64,000 nt of DNA from SHLQ01 sp964562985 (GCA_964562985.1 CAZLWE010000013.1:1-64000); one strand, 5' to 3'; positions 54,136 to 63,368 are shown, counted from the stretch's first letter. Numbers and translations: made by a program. The notes: generated by a model not told the origin, from the sequence alone.

Positions 54136-57100
54136 CTACGGGCCAGGCACCGCCGTGGTCGTCGTGGTCGTCGTGGTCGGCGCCACCGTCGTCGTCGTAG
54201 TAGTCGTCGTAGTCGTAGTCGTCGTAGTTGTGGTCGTCGTAGTCGTCGTAGTTGTGGTCGTCGTTGTCGGCGCCACCGTCGTCGTCGTCGTTGTCGGCGC
54301 CACCGTCGTCGTCGTCGTAGTTGGGGCCGGTGGTGTCATTTCGGCACTCGTCGCCGTGTCAGAACCATTCCCGTTCGAACCGGTGACAGTAATGGTGTAG
54401 GAGGTGTTGGCCGAGGGGGCAGTGAATACTGCGTCCGGACCCACCCCATCGACAACAACACCGTTTCCACTGATCGACCACACCCAATTCGTGATGGTCT
54501 GATTCGCCGAGGCGGACGCCATAATCGTGTTGCCGGTCAAGCTCGTCACGAGGCTCACGCTCGGTGGAGGAAGCGCTGGCGTAACCTCCGTCGTGAAGGC
54601 GGTATCGGAGCCATTCCCGTTCGTACCGGTAACGGTGATGGTGTACGTCGTCGCTGGCGACGGCACGGTGAAGGACGCATCAGGCCCGACACCATCGGTT
54701 ACGACCCCATCACCATCGATCGACCACGCCCAATTCGTGATGGCCTGATCAGCCGACGCGGTGGCAGATACCGTCGTGCCGACCAACGAGCTGACCACGC
54801 TTACCTGAGGAGCCGGAGGCGTAATTGTGACCGGCACGTCTCGCTCGAAGACATCGGTTTGACCATCGGCGGCGGTCACCGTTAGTTCGATCGGGAAGAC
54901 TCCGGTCGAGGGGAATGCGAACGACACGAAACTTCCGGAAGGCGCTGGATTCGCAGCGTCGGGGGCAGACCAAGCGAACGTCGCTGCGCCCGTCGAACTG
55001 GAGGCGTCGCACGAGACGATGTCTGAACCGGCGGTCTGGGAGCACGTGAACGCTGCGGTTGGAGGAGCGTTCACGACGGTAACCATCTGGGTGGTTGTGT
55101 CTGAACCAGCACCATTCGTAACCGTTAGTGTCACCTCATAGGTACCAGCTGCGTCATAGAGATGGTTCGGGCTTCGTACAGCCGTGGTGTCCCCGTCGCC
55201 GAAGTCCCACAGCACGGTTGAACCCTGGATCGGCAAATCTGTCGAGGTGTTCGTGAACTGCGCCGAGAGTGCACCGGTAGTCACCGAGAATGCTGCGGTT
55301 GGAGCGCGGTTTACGGTCAGCGTCTGCTCGAACTCTGTCGAGGAGCCGCCGTCGTTGGTCGCGATCAACGTGACGGTGTAGGTGCCAGGCAACGCATAGG
55401 TCTTATTCGGGCTCTGGGCCGTCGACGCGGTTCCGTCGCCGAAGTCCCATTCCCATGCAGTTGGCCCATTGGACGACGTGTCGGTAAAGCTCACGAGGAG
55501 CTCATCGATCACCGAACTAAAGGACGCCACGGGCGGATCTACAACGGTGACAATCAAGGAAGTTGAGTCCGAACCGCCGGCGTTGGAGGCCGTCAGCGTC
55601 ACCGTGTACGTCCCAGGCATATCAAATGGCCGAACCGGGCTCTGGGCGGTCGATCGTGGTCCATTGTCGCCGAAATCCCAACGCCATTCGGTTGGGTCAC
55701 CGGTTGAGGAATCGGTAAATCGAAGCGGCTGGTTGACCGGGACCACGGCTGTTGGAACGGTGAAGCTTGCGATTGGTGGGTTGGGGGGAAGCGGCAGGAC
55801 GGTCACCGTCTTTGCGGCACTGTCGCTGCCAGCATCGTTCGATACCGTTTGGGTGACCGTGAACGTTCCCGGTTCAGTCCAGGCTTTGACGACATTCGCG
55901 CCTTGATCCGAAGTGTTGTCACCAAACTCCCACGTGATGAGGGTGGGATTGTTCAACGAGAGGTCGTTGAAGCGGATCTCTTCGCCGACCACTACTTCGA
56001 GCGTCGACTCACCGAATCGAGCGATAGGTGGCTGTACCGCTGGCTCCACGGTGATATCGCTGAAGGTAGTGTCGGTACCGGCACTGTTGGATACCTGAAG
56101 GCGGATCCGATACGTGCCGGGCTCGGTCCACGAGTGGCGGACAACTGTGCCGAGCGAACCCTGGCCGTCGTCGAAGTCCCAGGTGGTGCTCGTCGGCGAA
56201 TTCGTCGACTCGCTCAACAGCGTGATCGTCTGACCGACTTCGACGATTCCAGGGAAGGCACCAATTACCGCCTCGGGCGGGCTGACCGATTCCACCACGG
56301 TGATTATCGCGTTCGCAGTGTCTGCGCCGGCCTCATTGCTCGCCGTGAGCGACACCGTGAATTGTCCCGGGGTGCTAAAGGTATGGGTCGGGGCCGTACC
56401 GGTGGCGGTGGATCCCTCGCCAAAGCTCCACAGCAAGACGTCGGGATCTCCGGTGGATTGATCGAAGAACTGCAGCGCTTCACCGACTTCCACGGTGCTT
56501 GTCTCGAAGGTGAAGTCGGCGGTAGGAACACGCAACAAGTCGGGAGCGACCACGGTGAAGTCAAATGACTGTTGCGACTCGTCTCCTGCTTCGTTCGCGA
56601 CGAACAAGGTCACGGTGAAGACACCTTCGGTGTCCCAAGACTTCGTAGCTTGGGGCCCGTTGGCTCCGGTGCCATCGCCGAAGTCCCAGTTCCAGGACGT
56701 GGGGTTGCCGGCGGAACTATCGAGCAGTTCAACTACCTCGCCAGCGTTTACGGTGTCGGAGGAGAACGTGAAGTTGGCCTGCAACTCCTCTTCGACGACT
56801 GTTTCGTCGAGCACCTGTTGCTCGAGTTCAACAATCAACGGTGCGTTCGACAGTTCACCTTCGAACGGCAAGTCGAGATCGTCCGCGTCGAGCTCATCGC
56901 CTTCGCCGTCAGGAACGGCCAACGCATCGCCGCCCTCGCCCACGGAGAGCCCTGCACTACCAAAGCCGAACTCTCCCCGCTGCCCAAATATGATCTCGTC
57001 GGTTTCGGACTCGCCTGCCGCGGCATCGATGCCTTCGCCTTCACCCTGCTCGGTTCCACTGACGGTGAGGGTGCTGATCTTCGAGATAACGCTGATTTCC

Positions 57101-58203
57101 TCGCCTCGCAGTACCGCTGCGAGCGATCCCAACGGTTCGTTCGCCCAGACTGTCCCATCGAATACTTCGAGCTCGAACGGTCGCCCAGCGATACCGAAAC
57201 GAACATCGTCAACCTCGGACCGTTCGTCAAGGTCGACAACGATGATGCGGCCCTCCTCATAGTTGGGAAGGTATGCGACGTTGTCCACCGCGACCGGGTC
57301 ACCCCAGTTCTCTGGTGCGCTGCGATTCTCGATTGGGATCTGCAGACAGTCATTCGAGTCAGGCAGCGACACGCTGAGGACGCCTGCGGCCGTGTCGTGC
57401 ACGAGGACTCGCCGCACTCCCCCAACATCGGTGAGCTCATTGCCACCAATTCGGACACCGCTGAGTGACCCGGATACGCATGTTGTCGGGCCGAGGCTTC
57501 CGTTTGCTAGAACCTCATTTACCGAACGTCGGCTCGCGTCTACGACAAACGTGCCAAGTGCCGTACGTGCCAGACCCGGTGCTTCACTGCTGTCATCCAA
57601 GGGGCCTGGCAATCCAGCGAGGGAGATGAACTGCCCCACACCATTTGTGACGCCTACCCGGGTTGCATCAGTAGTGACCGCTACCAATTCACCTTGGGCA
57701 TCAATCACCCGGTCTCCGAGGCCGTCATCGGTACGGATCTCCACGGGTACACCAGCCCCCGGGTCCACGACCAAGATTCGCTCGTCCGAAACGAGGAACC
57801 CAGAACGCGACGCATCAAAGTCTGCAAGCAACTCGAAGGTCTCTTCATCGGCAGAGTCGGTCGCGTCGAGCTCTTCCATGCTGTCGATGTTGAGCGACGA
57901 TGCGCCAATAACTCCCAGCTCGCTGGACGACCCGTTCAAGAAGACCGCGTCTCGTCCGCGAGGAAGGACCTGCAGTTGGTCGCCTGGCTCCCCAACATCC
58001 ACCGAGGCGGTGACTTCCTCGGTTACACCGTTGATCAACAAAATTCGTCCGCGAGCGCCATCCTCAACCCACACCACGGGATCGCTGAGAGCTACCCCCG
58101 CTGACGCTTGGCTACCCAAGCGGAAAACGAGGAAGAATATGAGGATGACCCCTGCCGCGAAGAAGGCCATCCAAGCCCACCTTGGCAGGGAAATACTTCG
58201 CAC
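54136..58203 (-). CDS. Large PKD-repeat surface protein with Thr-rich tail (1355 aa)
   Basis: A 1355-residue secreted, membrane-anchored protein. One helix (residues 8-28, WAWMAFFAAGVILIFFLVF) anchors it. Residues 40-400 look like a beta-propeller-type repeat region, 400-470 is acidic, and seven PKD-type Ig folds with WDFGDG-like motifs run from about 475 to 1010. After a divergent eighth unit come two near-identical repeats of another type (NWAWSIDGDG near 1157; NWVWSISGNG near 1239). Residues 1293-1351 are almost pure Thr with VAP breaks. No LPXTG sorting signal is seen. PKD domains mediate adhesion or polysaccharide binding. GTG start with TAGACT 6 nt upstream. Confidence 0.9.
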   Translation of the reverse strand: MRSISLPRWAWMAFFAAGVILIFFLVFRLGSQASAGVALSDPVVWVEDGARGRILLINGVTEEVTASVDVGEPGDQLQVLPRGRDAVFLNGSSSELGVIGASSLNIDSMEELDATDSADEETFELLADFDASRSGFLVSDERILVVDPGAGVPVEIRTDDGLGDRVIDAQGELVAVTTDATRVGVTNGVGQFISLAGLPGPLDDSSEAPGLARTALGTFVVDASRRSVNEVLANGSLGPTTCVSGSLSGVRIGGNELTDVGGVRRVLVHDTAAGVLSVSLPDSNDCLQIPIENRSAPENWGDPVAVDNVAYLPNYEEGRIIVVDLDERSEVDDVRFGIAGRPFELEVFDGTVWANEPLGSLAAVLRGEEISVISKISTLTVSGTEQGEGEGIDAAAGESETDEIIFGQRGEFGFGSAGLSVGEGGDALAVPDGEGDELDADDLDLPFEGELSNAPLIVELEQQVLDETVVEEELQANFTFSSDTVNAGEVVELLDSSAGNPTSWNWDFGDGTGANGPQATKSWDTEGVFTVTLFVANEAGDESQQSFDFTVVAPDLLRVPTADFTFETSTVEVGEALQFFDQSTGDPDVLLWSFGEGSTATGTAPTHTFSTPGQFTVSLTASNEAGADTANAIITVVESVSPPEAVIGAFPGIVEVGQTITLLSESTNSPTSTTWDFDDGQGSLGTVVRHSWTEPGTYRIRLQVSNSAGTDTTFSDITVEPAVQPPIARFGESTLEVVVGEEIRFNDLSLNNPTLITWEFGDNTSDQGANVVKAWTEPGTFTVTQTVSNDAGSDSAAKTVTVLPLPPNPPIASFTVPTAVVPVNQPLRFTDSSTGDPTEWRWDFGDNGPRSTAQSPVRPFDMPGTYTVTLTASNAGGSDSTSLIVTVVDPPVASFSSVIDELLVSFTDTSSNGPTAWEWDFGDGTASTAQSPNKTYALPGTYTVTLIATNDGGSSTEFEQTLTVNRAPTAAFSVTTGALSAQFTNTSTDLPIQGSTVLWDFGDGDTTAVRSPNHLYDAAGTYEVTLTVTNGAGSDTTTQMVTVVNAPPTAAFTCSQTAGSDIVSCDASSSTGAATFAWSAPDAANPAPSGSFVSFAFPSTGVFPIELTVTAADGQTDVFERDVPVTITPPAPQVSVVSSLVGTTVSATASADQAITNWAWSIDGDGVVTDGVGPDASFTVPSPATTYTITVTGTNGNGSDTAFTTEVTPALPPPSVSLVTSLTGNTIMASASANQTITNWVWSISGNGVVVDGVGPDAVFTAPSANTSYTITVTGSNGNGSDTATSAEMTPPAPTTTTTTVAPTTTTTTVAPTTTTTTTTTTTTTTTTTTTTTTTTTTTVAPTTTTTTTTAVPGP
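54155..54322 (+). repeat. GTC/GTA/GTG trinucleotide repeat encoding poly-Thr (minus strand)
   Basis: A long imperfect trinucleotide array. Read on the minus strand it encodes the Thr-rich C-terminus of the PKD protein, interrupted by Val-Ala-Pro units. It looks CRISPR-like at first glance but has no spacers. Confidence 0.92.
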
Positions 58204-58209
58204 GACTCC

Positions 58210-58215
58210 AGTCTA
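58210..58215 (-). promoter_or_regulatory. -10 hexamer TAGACT of the PKD gene
   Basis: TAGACT read on the minus strand, 6 nt before the GTG at 58203. Confidence 0.45.
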
Positions 58216-58262
58216 GGTACTCCCCAACGTGATGTCAGGCCAGTTTTCAGTTACGCCAAGCG

Positions 58263-58302
58263 GTTGTAACAAACAGTCCCGAATAAGGCACGAGTTGTAA
58301 CA
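58263..58302. repeat. Direct repeat GTTGTAACA upstream of the PKD gene
   Basis: Two copies of GTTGTAACA, at 58263-58271 and 58294-58302, 31 bp apart (about three helical turns) in the korB-PKD gap. They lie 60-100 nt upstream of the PKD start. They may be activator sites. Confidence 0.3.
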
Positions 58303-58316
58303 CTAACCCCCGGGAA

Positions 58317-59330
58317 TTAGTGGACTTCCCAGGTCGGATTTGACGTCAAGAGTGCAGAAAGATCTCCAGGACCCTTCTTTTCTTGGGCAGCAGCGAGTTG
58401 TTCCGTTGTCTCTGCGGAGTATTCACCGCGGTCCGCGGCGCGGAACACACCCATAGGGGTGGGCTCGTGTGGGCCGGCGGCGAGACGCGATAGCGCAAAG
58501 GCGACACCCGGGCACGGATCGGTCTCGTCGTGGACGTGCAACGCATCCGCGCCAACGTCGTCGACGTTCACGATCGTGGCCACGCCATTGTCGAACACCA
58601 CGCCCTTCTCTTGTTCAGCACCGAATCGAATCGGCTCACCGTGGATGAGCGAAATGAGGTTCGCGTCGCGGTTTGCCTTCTTCGTAATGGTGTCGAATTG
58701 GCCGTCGTTGAAGACGTTGCAGTTCTGGTAGATCTCCACGAGCGATGCGCCATTGTGCGCATGGGCCCGTCGGAAGGTCTCCTGCATGTGCTTGCGATCC
58801 AAATCGTGGGTTCTCGCCACGAATGAGGCTTCGGCACCAAGGGCGACACTCACCGCATTGAACGGCTGATCGAGTGAGCCGTACGGCGACGACTTGGTCA
58901 CCTTGCCCGGCGTGCTCGTTGGCGAGAATTGGCCCTTCGTCAGGCCATAGATCATGTTGTTGAACAACAAGATGTTGACGTTGACGTTGCGGCGGAGAGC
59001 GTGGATCAAGTGGTTGCCACCGATGGACAACATGTCGCCATCGCCACCCACAACCCAAACATCAAGCTCAGGGCGAGCCAGCTTCAGTCCGGTCGCGAAC
59101 GCTGGCGCTCGCCCGTGGATCGAGTGCATCCCGTAGGTGTTCATGTAGTACGGGAATCGAGCAGCACAGCCAATACCGGAGATGAAGACGGTGTCCTCTC
59201 GCCGAACGTCGAGTTCGGGCATGAGGAGCTGCAGGGCGGTCAAGATCGAGTAGTCGCCACATCCAGGGCACCATCGAACTTCTTGGTCGGTTGACCAATC
59301 CTTCTTGGTTGTTGCAGGTGCGTTCGCCAT
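58317..59330 (-). CDS. korB: 2-oxoacid:ferredoxin oxidoreductase, beta subunit
   Basis: A 337-residue thiamine-diphosphate subunit that, with KorA, decarboxylates 2-oxoglutarate (or a related oxoacid) to the acyl-CoA and reduced ferredoxin. Cys21 and Cys24 (VRWCPGCGDYSIL) are cluster ligands. The thiamine-binding motif is VVGGDGDMLSIGGNHLIHAL, then ILLFNNMIYGLTKGQFSPTS, typical of the KOR beta subunit. It starts 1 nt after the korA stop. In mycobacteria KOR serves as a CO2-releasing variant of the TCA cycle; no ferredoxin gene is adjacent. Confidence 0.95.
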   Translation of the reverse strand: MANAPATTKKDWSTDQEVRWCPGCGDYSILTALQLLMPELDVRREDTVFISGIGCAARFPYYMNTYGMHSIHGRAPAFATGLKLARPELDVWVVGGDGDMLSIGGNHLIHALRRNVNVNILLFNNMIYGLTKGQFSPTSTPGKVTKSSPYGSLDQPFNAVSVALGAEASFVARTHDLDRKHMQETFRRAHAHNGASLVEIYQNCNVFNDGQFDTITKKANRDANLISLIHGEPIRFGAEQEKGVVFDNGVATIVNVDDVGADALHVHDETDPCPGVAFALSRLAAGPHEPTPMGVFRAADRGEYSAETTEQLAAAQEKKGPGDLSALLTSNPTWEVH

Positions 59331-59331
59331 C

Positions 59332-61209
59332 TCAGGCCTCCGTTCCGGTCATCATGGAAGTGATGATGTGTTCGAGCTCGCCGGCAGTAAACGGCTGGCC
59401 CATGACTTTGTTGATTGGCTTTGCGTCGATCAGGAATTCATAACGCAAGATCTTCACGAGCTGCCCCATGTTCAGTTCGGGTACATAAATGTTGTCGTAG
59501 CGGCTCAGTACCTCGCCCAGATCCTTTGGAAGTGGGTTGAGGTGCGTGAGGTGGATGTGCGCGATCGGTGTGCCAGAGTCAGCTAGGCGCCGCGAGGCTC
59601 CGCGAATTGCGCCCCAGGTTGAGCCCCAGCCGACGACCGCAGTCTTTGAGTTCGGATCACCGCTTACGTCAGTAAGCGGAATGTCATCGGCGATCAACTC
59701 GATGCGCTTTTGGCGGATGTCGGTCATCTTGCCATGATTGGCCGGGTCATAGGAGACGTTTCCGGTTCCGTCCTGTTTCTCCAAACCACCCACACGGTGC
59801 ATGAGACCATCGGTTCCAGGTACCGCCCACGGCCGAACGAGCTTCTCGTCACGCATGTAGGGCCAGAAGACTCCCTCGCCATCTTCGTTGGTCTGGTTTG
59901 GCTCGGTCGCGAACTCGACATCGATTGTCGGAAGCGACGCTACGTCGGGCAACTTCCATGGTTCTGAGCCATTGGCCAAATAGCCGTCGGAGAGCAACAT
60001 GACCGGGGTCTTGTAGGTGAGAGCGATTCGAGCAGCTTCTATTGCAGCGTCGAAGCAGTTGGACGCGCTGTACGCCGAAACGACAGGCATCGGTGACTCG
60101 CCATGGCGGCCGTACATCGCCATCATCAAGTCGGACGCTTCGGTCTTGGTCGGTAGACCCGTCGAAGGGCCACCACGCTGAATATCGACGATGATCAGTG
60201 GTAGCTCGAGGATGATCGCCAAACCGATCGCCTCGCCCTTGAGCGCAACGCCCGGACCAGAGGTGGTGGTAACTGCCAAATGGCCGCCGTAGGCGGCGCC
60301 GATCGCTGAGGACACTGCGGCAATCTCATCCTCGGCTTGGAAGGTGCGTACGCCGAAGTTCTTGTGCTTCGCGAGTTCGTGCAAGATGTCGGAGGCCGGT
60401 GTGATTGGATACGAACCCAAGAACATTGGCAAGTCCGCCTGCTGCGACGCAGCGATGAGACCCCACGAGAGAGCGGTATTTCCGTTGATGTTTGTGTACG
60501 TACCCGGCTCAAGGCTTGCAGGTGCGATCGAAACAACATGGCTACCCAACTCGGCGGTTTCGCCGTAGGCGTGCCCGGCATGGAACGCTGCGGTGTTCGC
60601 AGCGATAACCGTCTCCTTGCCTTTGAACTTCTGCTTGACCCATTCCAAGGTCGGTTCGGTCGGGCGGGTGTACATCCACGACACGAGTCCCAGCGCGAAG
60701 AAGTTCTTGGATCGCTCCGCAGTACGCGGCTTGACGCCTTCGATCTCCGAGCATGCTTCACGAGTGAGCTTCGACATCGGGACCGTGATCACCGTGTAAC
60801 CGTCCAGCGAATTGTCCTCAAGCGGATTATCGCTGTAGCCAGCCTTCTCCAGGTTGCGATCGTCGAACGCATCCTCATTGATAATGAGCGTGCCACCGCC
60901 GGCCAACCGGCCAAGATCGGACTGCAATGCAGCCGGGTTCATGGCGACCAAGACGGTCGGCTCATCGCCTGGGGTCGAGATCTCTTGGCTACTGATTTGG
61001 ACTTGGAAGGCCGAGACTCCGGCGAGCGTTCCTTGCGGGGCTCGAATCTCGGCGGGGAACTCCGGCAACGTCGCCAAGTCGTTCCCGAAGAGGGCGCTCG
61101 CATTGGTGAAACGGTCACCGGTGAGCTGCATGCCATCGCCTGAATCGCCAGCGAAGCGAATAACCACCCGATCGACATCTCGCCCGACCGGAGCTGCTAC
61201 GTCAGTCAT
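59332..61209 (-). CDS. korA: 2-oxoacid:ferredoxin oxidoreductase, fused gamma-alpha subunit
   Basis: A 625-residue subunit combining gamma (about 1-200; VVIRFAGDSGDGMQLTGDRF near residue 15) and alpha domains. The alpha part has GSYPITPASDILHELAKH, FQAEDEIAAVSSAIGAAYGG and TTTSGPGVALKGEAIGLA, the pyrimidine-site residues of oxoacid:ferredoxin oxidoreductases. I start at the ATG at 61209 (MTDVAAPVG), where AGGGAG lies about 5 nt upstream; longer readings cross a hairpin leader. It lies directly upstream of korB in the operon. Confidence 0.94.
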   Translation of the reverse strand: MTDVAAPVGRDVDRVVIRFAGDSGDGMQLTGDRFTNASALFGNDLATLPEFPAEIRAPQGTLAGVSAFQVQISSQEISTPGDEPTVLVAMNPAALQSDLGRLAGGGTLIINEDAFDDRNLEKAGYSDNPLEDNSLDGYTVITVPMSKLTREACSEIEGVKPRTAERSKNFFALGLVSWMYTRPTEPTLEWVKQKFKGKETVIAANTAAFHAGHAYGETAELGSHVVSIAPASLEPGTYTNINGNTALSWGLIAASQQADLPMFLGSYPITPASDILHELAKHKNFGVRTFQAEDEIAAVSSAIGAAYGGHLAVTTTSGPGVALKGEAIGLAIILELPLIIVDIQRGGPSTGLPTKTEASDLMMAMYGRHGESPMPVVSAYSASNCFDAAIEAARIALTYKTPVMLLSDGYLANGSEPWKLPDVASLPTIDVEFATEPNQTNEDGEGVFWPYMRDEKLVRPWAVPGTDGLMHRVGGLEKQDGTGNVSYDPANHGKMTDIRQKRIELIADDIPLTDVSGDPNSKTAVVGWGSTWGAIRGASRRLADSGTPIAHIHLTHLNPLPKDLGEVLSRYDNIYVPELNMGQLVKILRYEFLIDAKPINKVMGQPFTAGELEHIITSMMTGTEA

Positions 61210-61241
61210 ATTTCTCCCTACCCGCTCGTATTTTGGGGCCT

Positions 61242-61267
61242 GGTAGGTGGCATCGTTGCCACCGACC
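61242..61267 (-). promoter_or_regulatory. Hairpin in the korA leader
   Basis: GGTGGCA (61246-61252), loop TCGT, TGCCACC (61257-61263), extended by GGT/ACC across one mismatch, for about 10 paired bases. It is 33 nt upstream of the korA ATG. No T-run follows on either strand, so it is more likely an operator or RNA leader than a terminator. Confidence 0.4.
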
Positions 61268-61350
61268 AAAAGGCTAGCGTTCAAGCCATAGCAAACATGT
61301 CATCGGTCACCACAATTTCAGATGTACGTCAGCGTTATTGGGTGTCGCTT

Positions 61351-62661
61351 CTAGCTGCGGGCACGCTCTCCGGCGTCCAGATACGAGGCGTCCTTCGAAG
61401 CAATCCATCCGAAAAGCTTCCGGCTCTTCGGGATCTTCCCGTCTCGTTCCAGGAAATCGGCCAACACGTACGCCCGACGAAGATGATGAACTTCGGGTTG
61501 CCGCGGTGGCTTCCAACCCTTCTCCAGCAACCGAATCGCATCTCCATATTGGCCTCGATCTCCGTGGGCGCCGGCCATGACGATCCGCCCCTCGGCCATC
61601 AGCTCCGGCGAAGGAGAGTGCTCGCCGAGTTCGGACCACAGCTCATCGACGTCAGCCCAGTTGCCGACGGCGCGGTGACAGTCCATCAGAACCGGATTCT
61701 GTTCGGTGGTGCCCGATCGGTCTCGGAAGCCTTCAAGCTCCTCGATCGCTTCGTCCCATCGCCCTAGCCGGTAGAGGCAAAGGCCGAATAGTTCCTGCAC
61801 TTCAACAATCTCGGCGAAGCGTTTCGCCATAGGCTTGATCGTTCGAAGGCAATCGTCGAAGCGGTCATCTTGATATTCGTTTGCGGCTCGCTTAAAAAGC
61901 CTCCAAGAGTCGGCGCCCTTTTGCTTCCCGGCGAGGCGCGTCATTTCCTTGGTGATGTCACGCGGATTGGGTGGTCGTCCTGGCAAGGGACGCCTATCGA
62001 CTACCGGTTTCTTTCCGGTAGCGTCCCGTTCGTAGGGCTCCATGGCACCCCGATCGATCGCACGCTGGGCTTGGGTCCGCAGGTCATCTTGACGAGCAGC
62101 TTTGGCATCACGCTTGGCTTGGCGCTTTTCGAACTTGACCCGTTCTTCGGCGTTGAATCGCTCGTTCTCTGCCGCTTCGATCTCATCATTGCGTTGACCA
62201 ATCGTCGCGCCGATAGCTCCATGCTTGGCGACGCTCCCCCAGCCGGAGTTCTCCGCGCGTGCCTTGGACTTCTCCGGCTCGCCTCGCCGAGCGCTATGCG
62301 CAGCCTTGGTCGAGGTTTGCGGTCGGCCGTCGCGCTGTCCTGACCGCGCTCCTTGACGGCCATCGCGGTCGCCATCTCGGCGTTTGCCTTTGTAGCCGCC
62401 GTCGCGTTTGCCTTTGTAGCCTCGGGAGTTCGACCGCGAATCGCTTCGGTTGTCGTCGCGGCTATTGCGCGAACTATCCCGACGCTTCCCGCCCGAACCG
62501 TCGCTTCGGCCCTTGTAACCCCCAGAATTCGACCGAGATCGGCCCGACCCCGATGACTTGGGCCCACCCGAGCGCTTCGGGCCGTTCCCGCGTTCATTTC
62601 GCTGGCCTCGTGAACCAGACTGTTTGCGGGACGCGCCTTGGCGTCGACCTGAAGAAGACAT
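61351..62661 (-). CDS. TPR-like protein with basic Arg/Gly/Ser-rich N-terminus
   Basis: A 436-residue two-part protein. Residues 1-150 are highly basic and disordered, rich in Arg, Gly and Ser, with repeated GYKGKR-type units; this resembles RNA-binding low-complexity tails. Residues about 180-225 form a charged helix. The C-terminal 200 residues are tetratricopeptide-like (SWRLFKRAANEYQ, LFGLCLYRLGRWDEAIEELE, DRGQYGDAIRLLEKGW). Function unknown; RNA or ribosome binding is an inference. TAACCT lies 6 nt before the ATG. Confidence 0.82.
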   Translation of the reverse strand: MSSSGRRQGASRKQSGSRGQRNERGNGPKRSGGPKSSGSGRSRSNSGGYKGRSDGSGGKRRDSSRNSRDDNRSDSRSNSRGYKGKRDGGYKGKRRDGDRDGRQGARSGQRDGRPQTSTKAAHSARRGEPEKSKARAENSGWGSVAKHGAIGATIGQRNDEIEAAENERFNAEERVKFEKRQAKRDAKAARQDDLRTQAQRAIDRGAMEPYERDATGKKPVVDRRPLPGRPPNPRDITKEMTRLAGKQKGADSWRLFKRAANEYQDDRFDDCLRTIKPMAKRFAEIVEVQELFGLCLYRLGRWDEAIEELEGFRDRSGTTEQNPVLMDCHRAVGNWADVDELWSELGEHSPSPELMAEGRIVMAGAHGDRGQYGDAIRLLEKGWKPPRQPEVHHLRRAYVLADFLERDGKIPKSRKLFGWIASKDASYLDAGERARS

Positions 62662-62667
62662 TGGCTC

Positions 62668-62673
62668 AGGTTA
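62668..62673 (-). promoter_or_regulatory. -10 hexamer TAACCT of the TPR gene
   Basis: TAACCT read on the minus strand, 6 nt before the ATG at 62661. Confidence 0.45.
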
Positions 62674-62720
62674 CAGGCGCGCCGCGCGTACGAGCGAGAC
62701 CACGCAGCGAGGCCTGGACG

Positions 62721-63368
62721 CTATCGGTAGCCGAATACCTCGAAGTCTGCAGCGAAGAATGAGCGCACACGGTCACGGGCGACCCGTGACAGCGGGGCGG
62801 AGGAGTCCCGCTTGGGGCCAGCGTTCAGACGCTCCGTCAGACACCGGTCGACGCCGATCTGACGGGCAACCGCGGCAAAGTCATCGACAAGCTGTTCGAA
62901 CCGGCCCACGAAGTCCACCATCACGGTGCCATCGGGAGCACACAAGAAATCGACCTGGGGGCGAAAGTGCGCGATCGATTCATATCCCGGCTGGCCGAGG
63001 TACTCGAGCACGAACTCCTCCAGGTTCGCAATCTCGTCGAACCGTGGTGCGACCTCGAGGTCGCTCCGATGTTGGCGTCCGCCAGCCTTGAGGTAGGCAA
63101 ACGCTGAGGCCAATCGATCGAGCGGCTCTCGGACGAATCCAAAGGTAAACATCTGTGCGTAGCGCTCGGCGCCATAAATCAGGCGGTATGTCTGCGCTGG
63201 GCGGTGACCGCCAACCGTGCCGGAATCGAATAACGCTTTAGAAATCGACACGCCGCCGGTCTTCGGGATGTGCACAAAGACGGCATCGAGCTCTTCGAAG
63301 ACGGCCATCTGCGCTCGCGCTGCGGCGTATCGCCGGCCATAGCGAACTCGAGCGAGTGCGGACTTCAT
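62721..63368 (-). CDS. Sulfotransferase family 2-like protein (215 aa)
   Basis: A 215-residue protein of the sulfotransferase (P-loop) fold. The PAPS 5'-phosphosulfate loop is FVHIPKTGGVSISKALF (residues 30-46), and the 3'-phosphate loop is GFVREPLDRLASAFAYL. A FRPQVDFLC segment typical of family 2 follows. It would transfer sulfate from PAPS to a sugar or lipid, but the acceptor is unknown and no carbohydrate cluster is adjacent. It lies between the TPR gene and the rRNA operon end. Confidence 0.88.
   Translation of the reverse strand: MKSALARVRYGRRYAAARAQMAVFEELDAVFVHIPKTGGVSISKALFDSGTVGGHRPAQTYRLIYGAERYAQMFTFGFVREPLDRLASAFAYLKAGGRQHRSDLEVAPRFDEIANLEEFVLEYLGQPGYESIAHFRPQVDFLCAPDGTVMVDFVGRFEQLVDDFAAVARQIGVDRCLTERLNAGPKRDSSAPLSRVARDRVRSFFAADFEVFGYR

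Noticed and set aside
54155..54322. CRISPR-like array
   Set aside because: Units are 3-base GTC/GTA/GTG words without spacers and stay in frame with the PKD gene as Thr codons.
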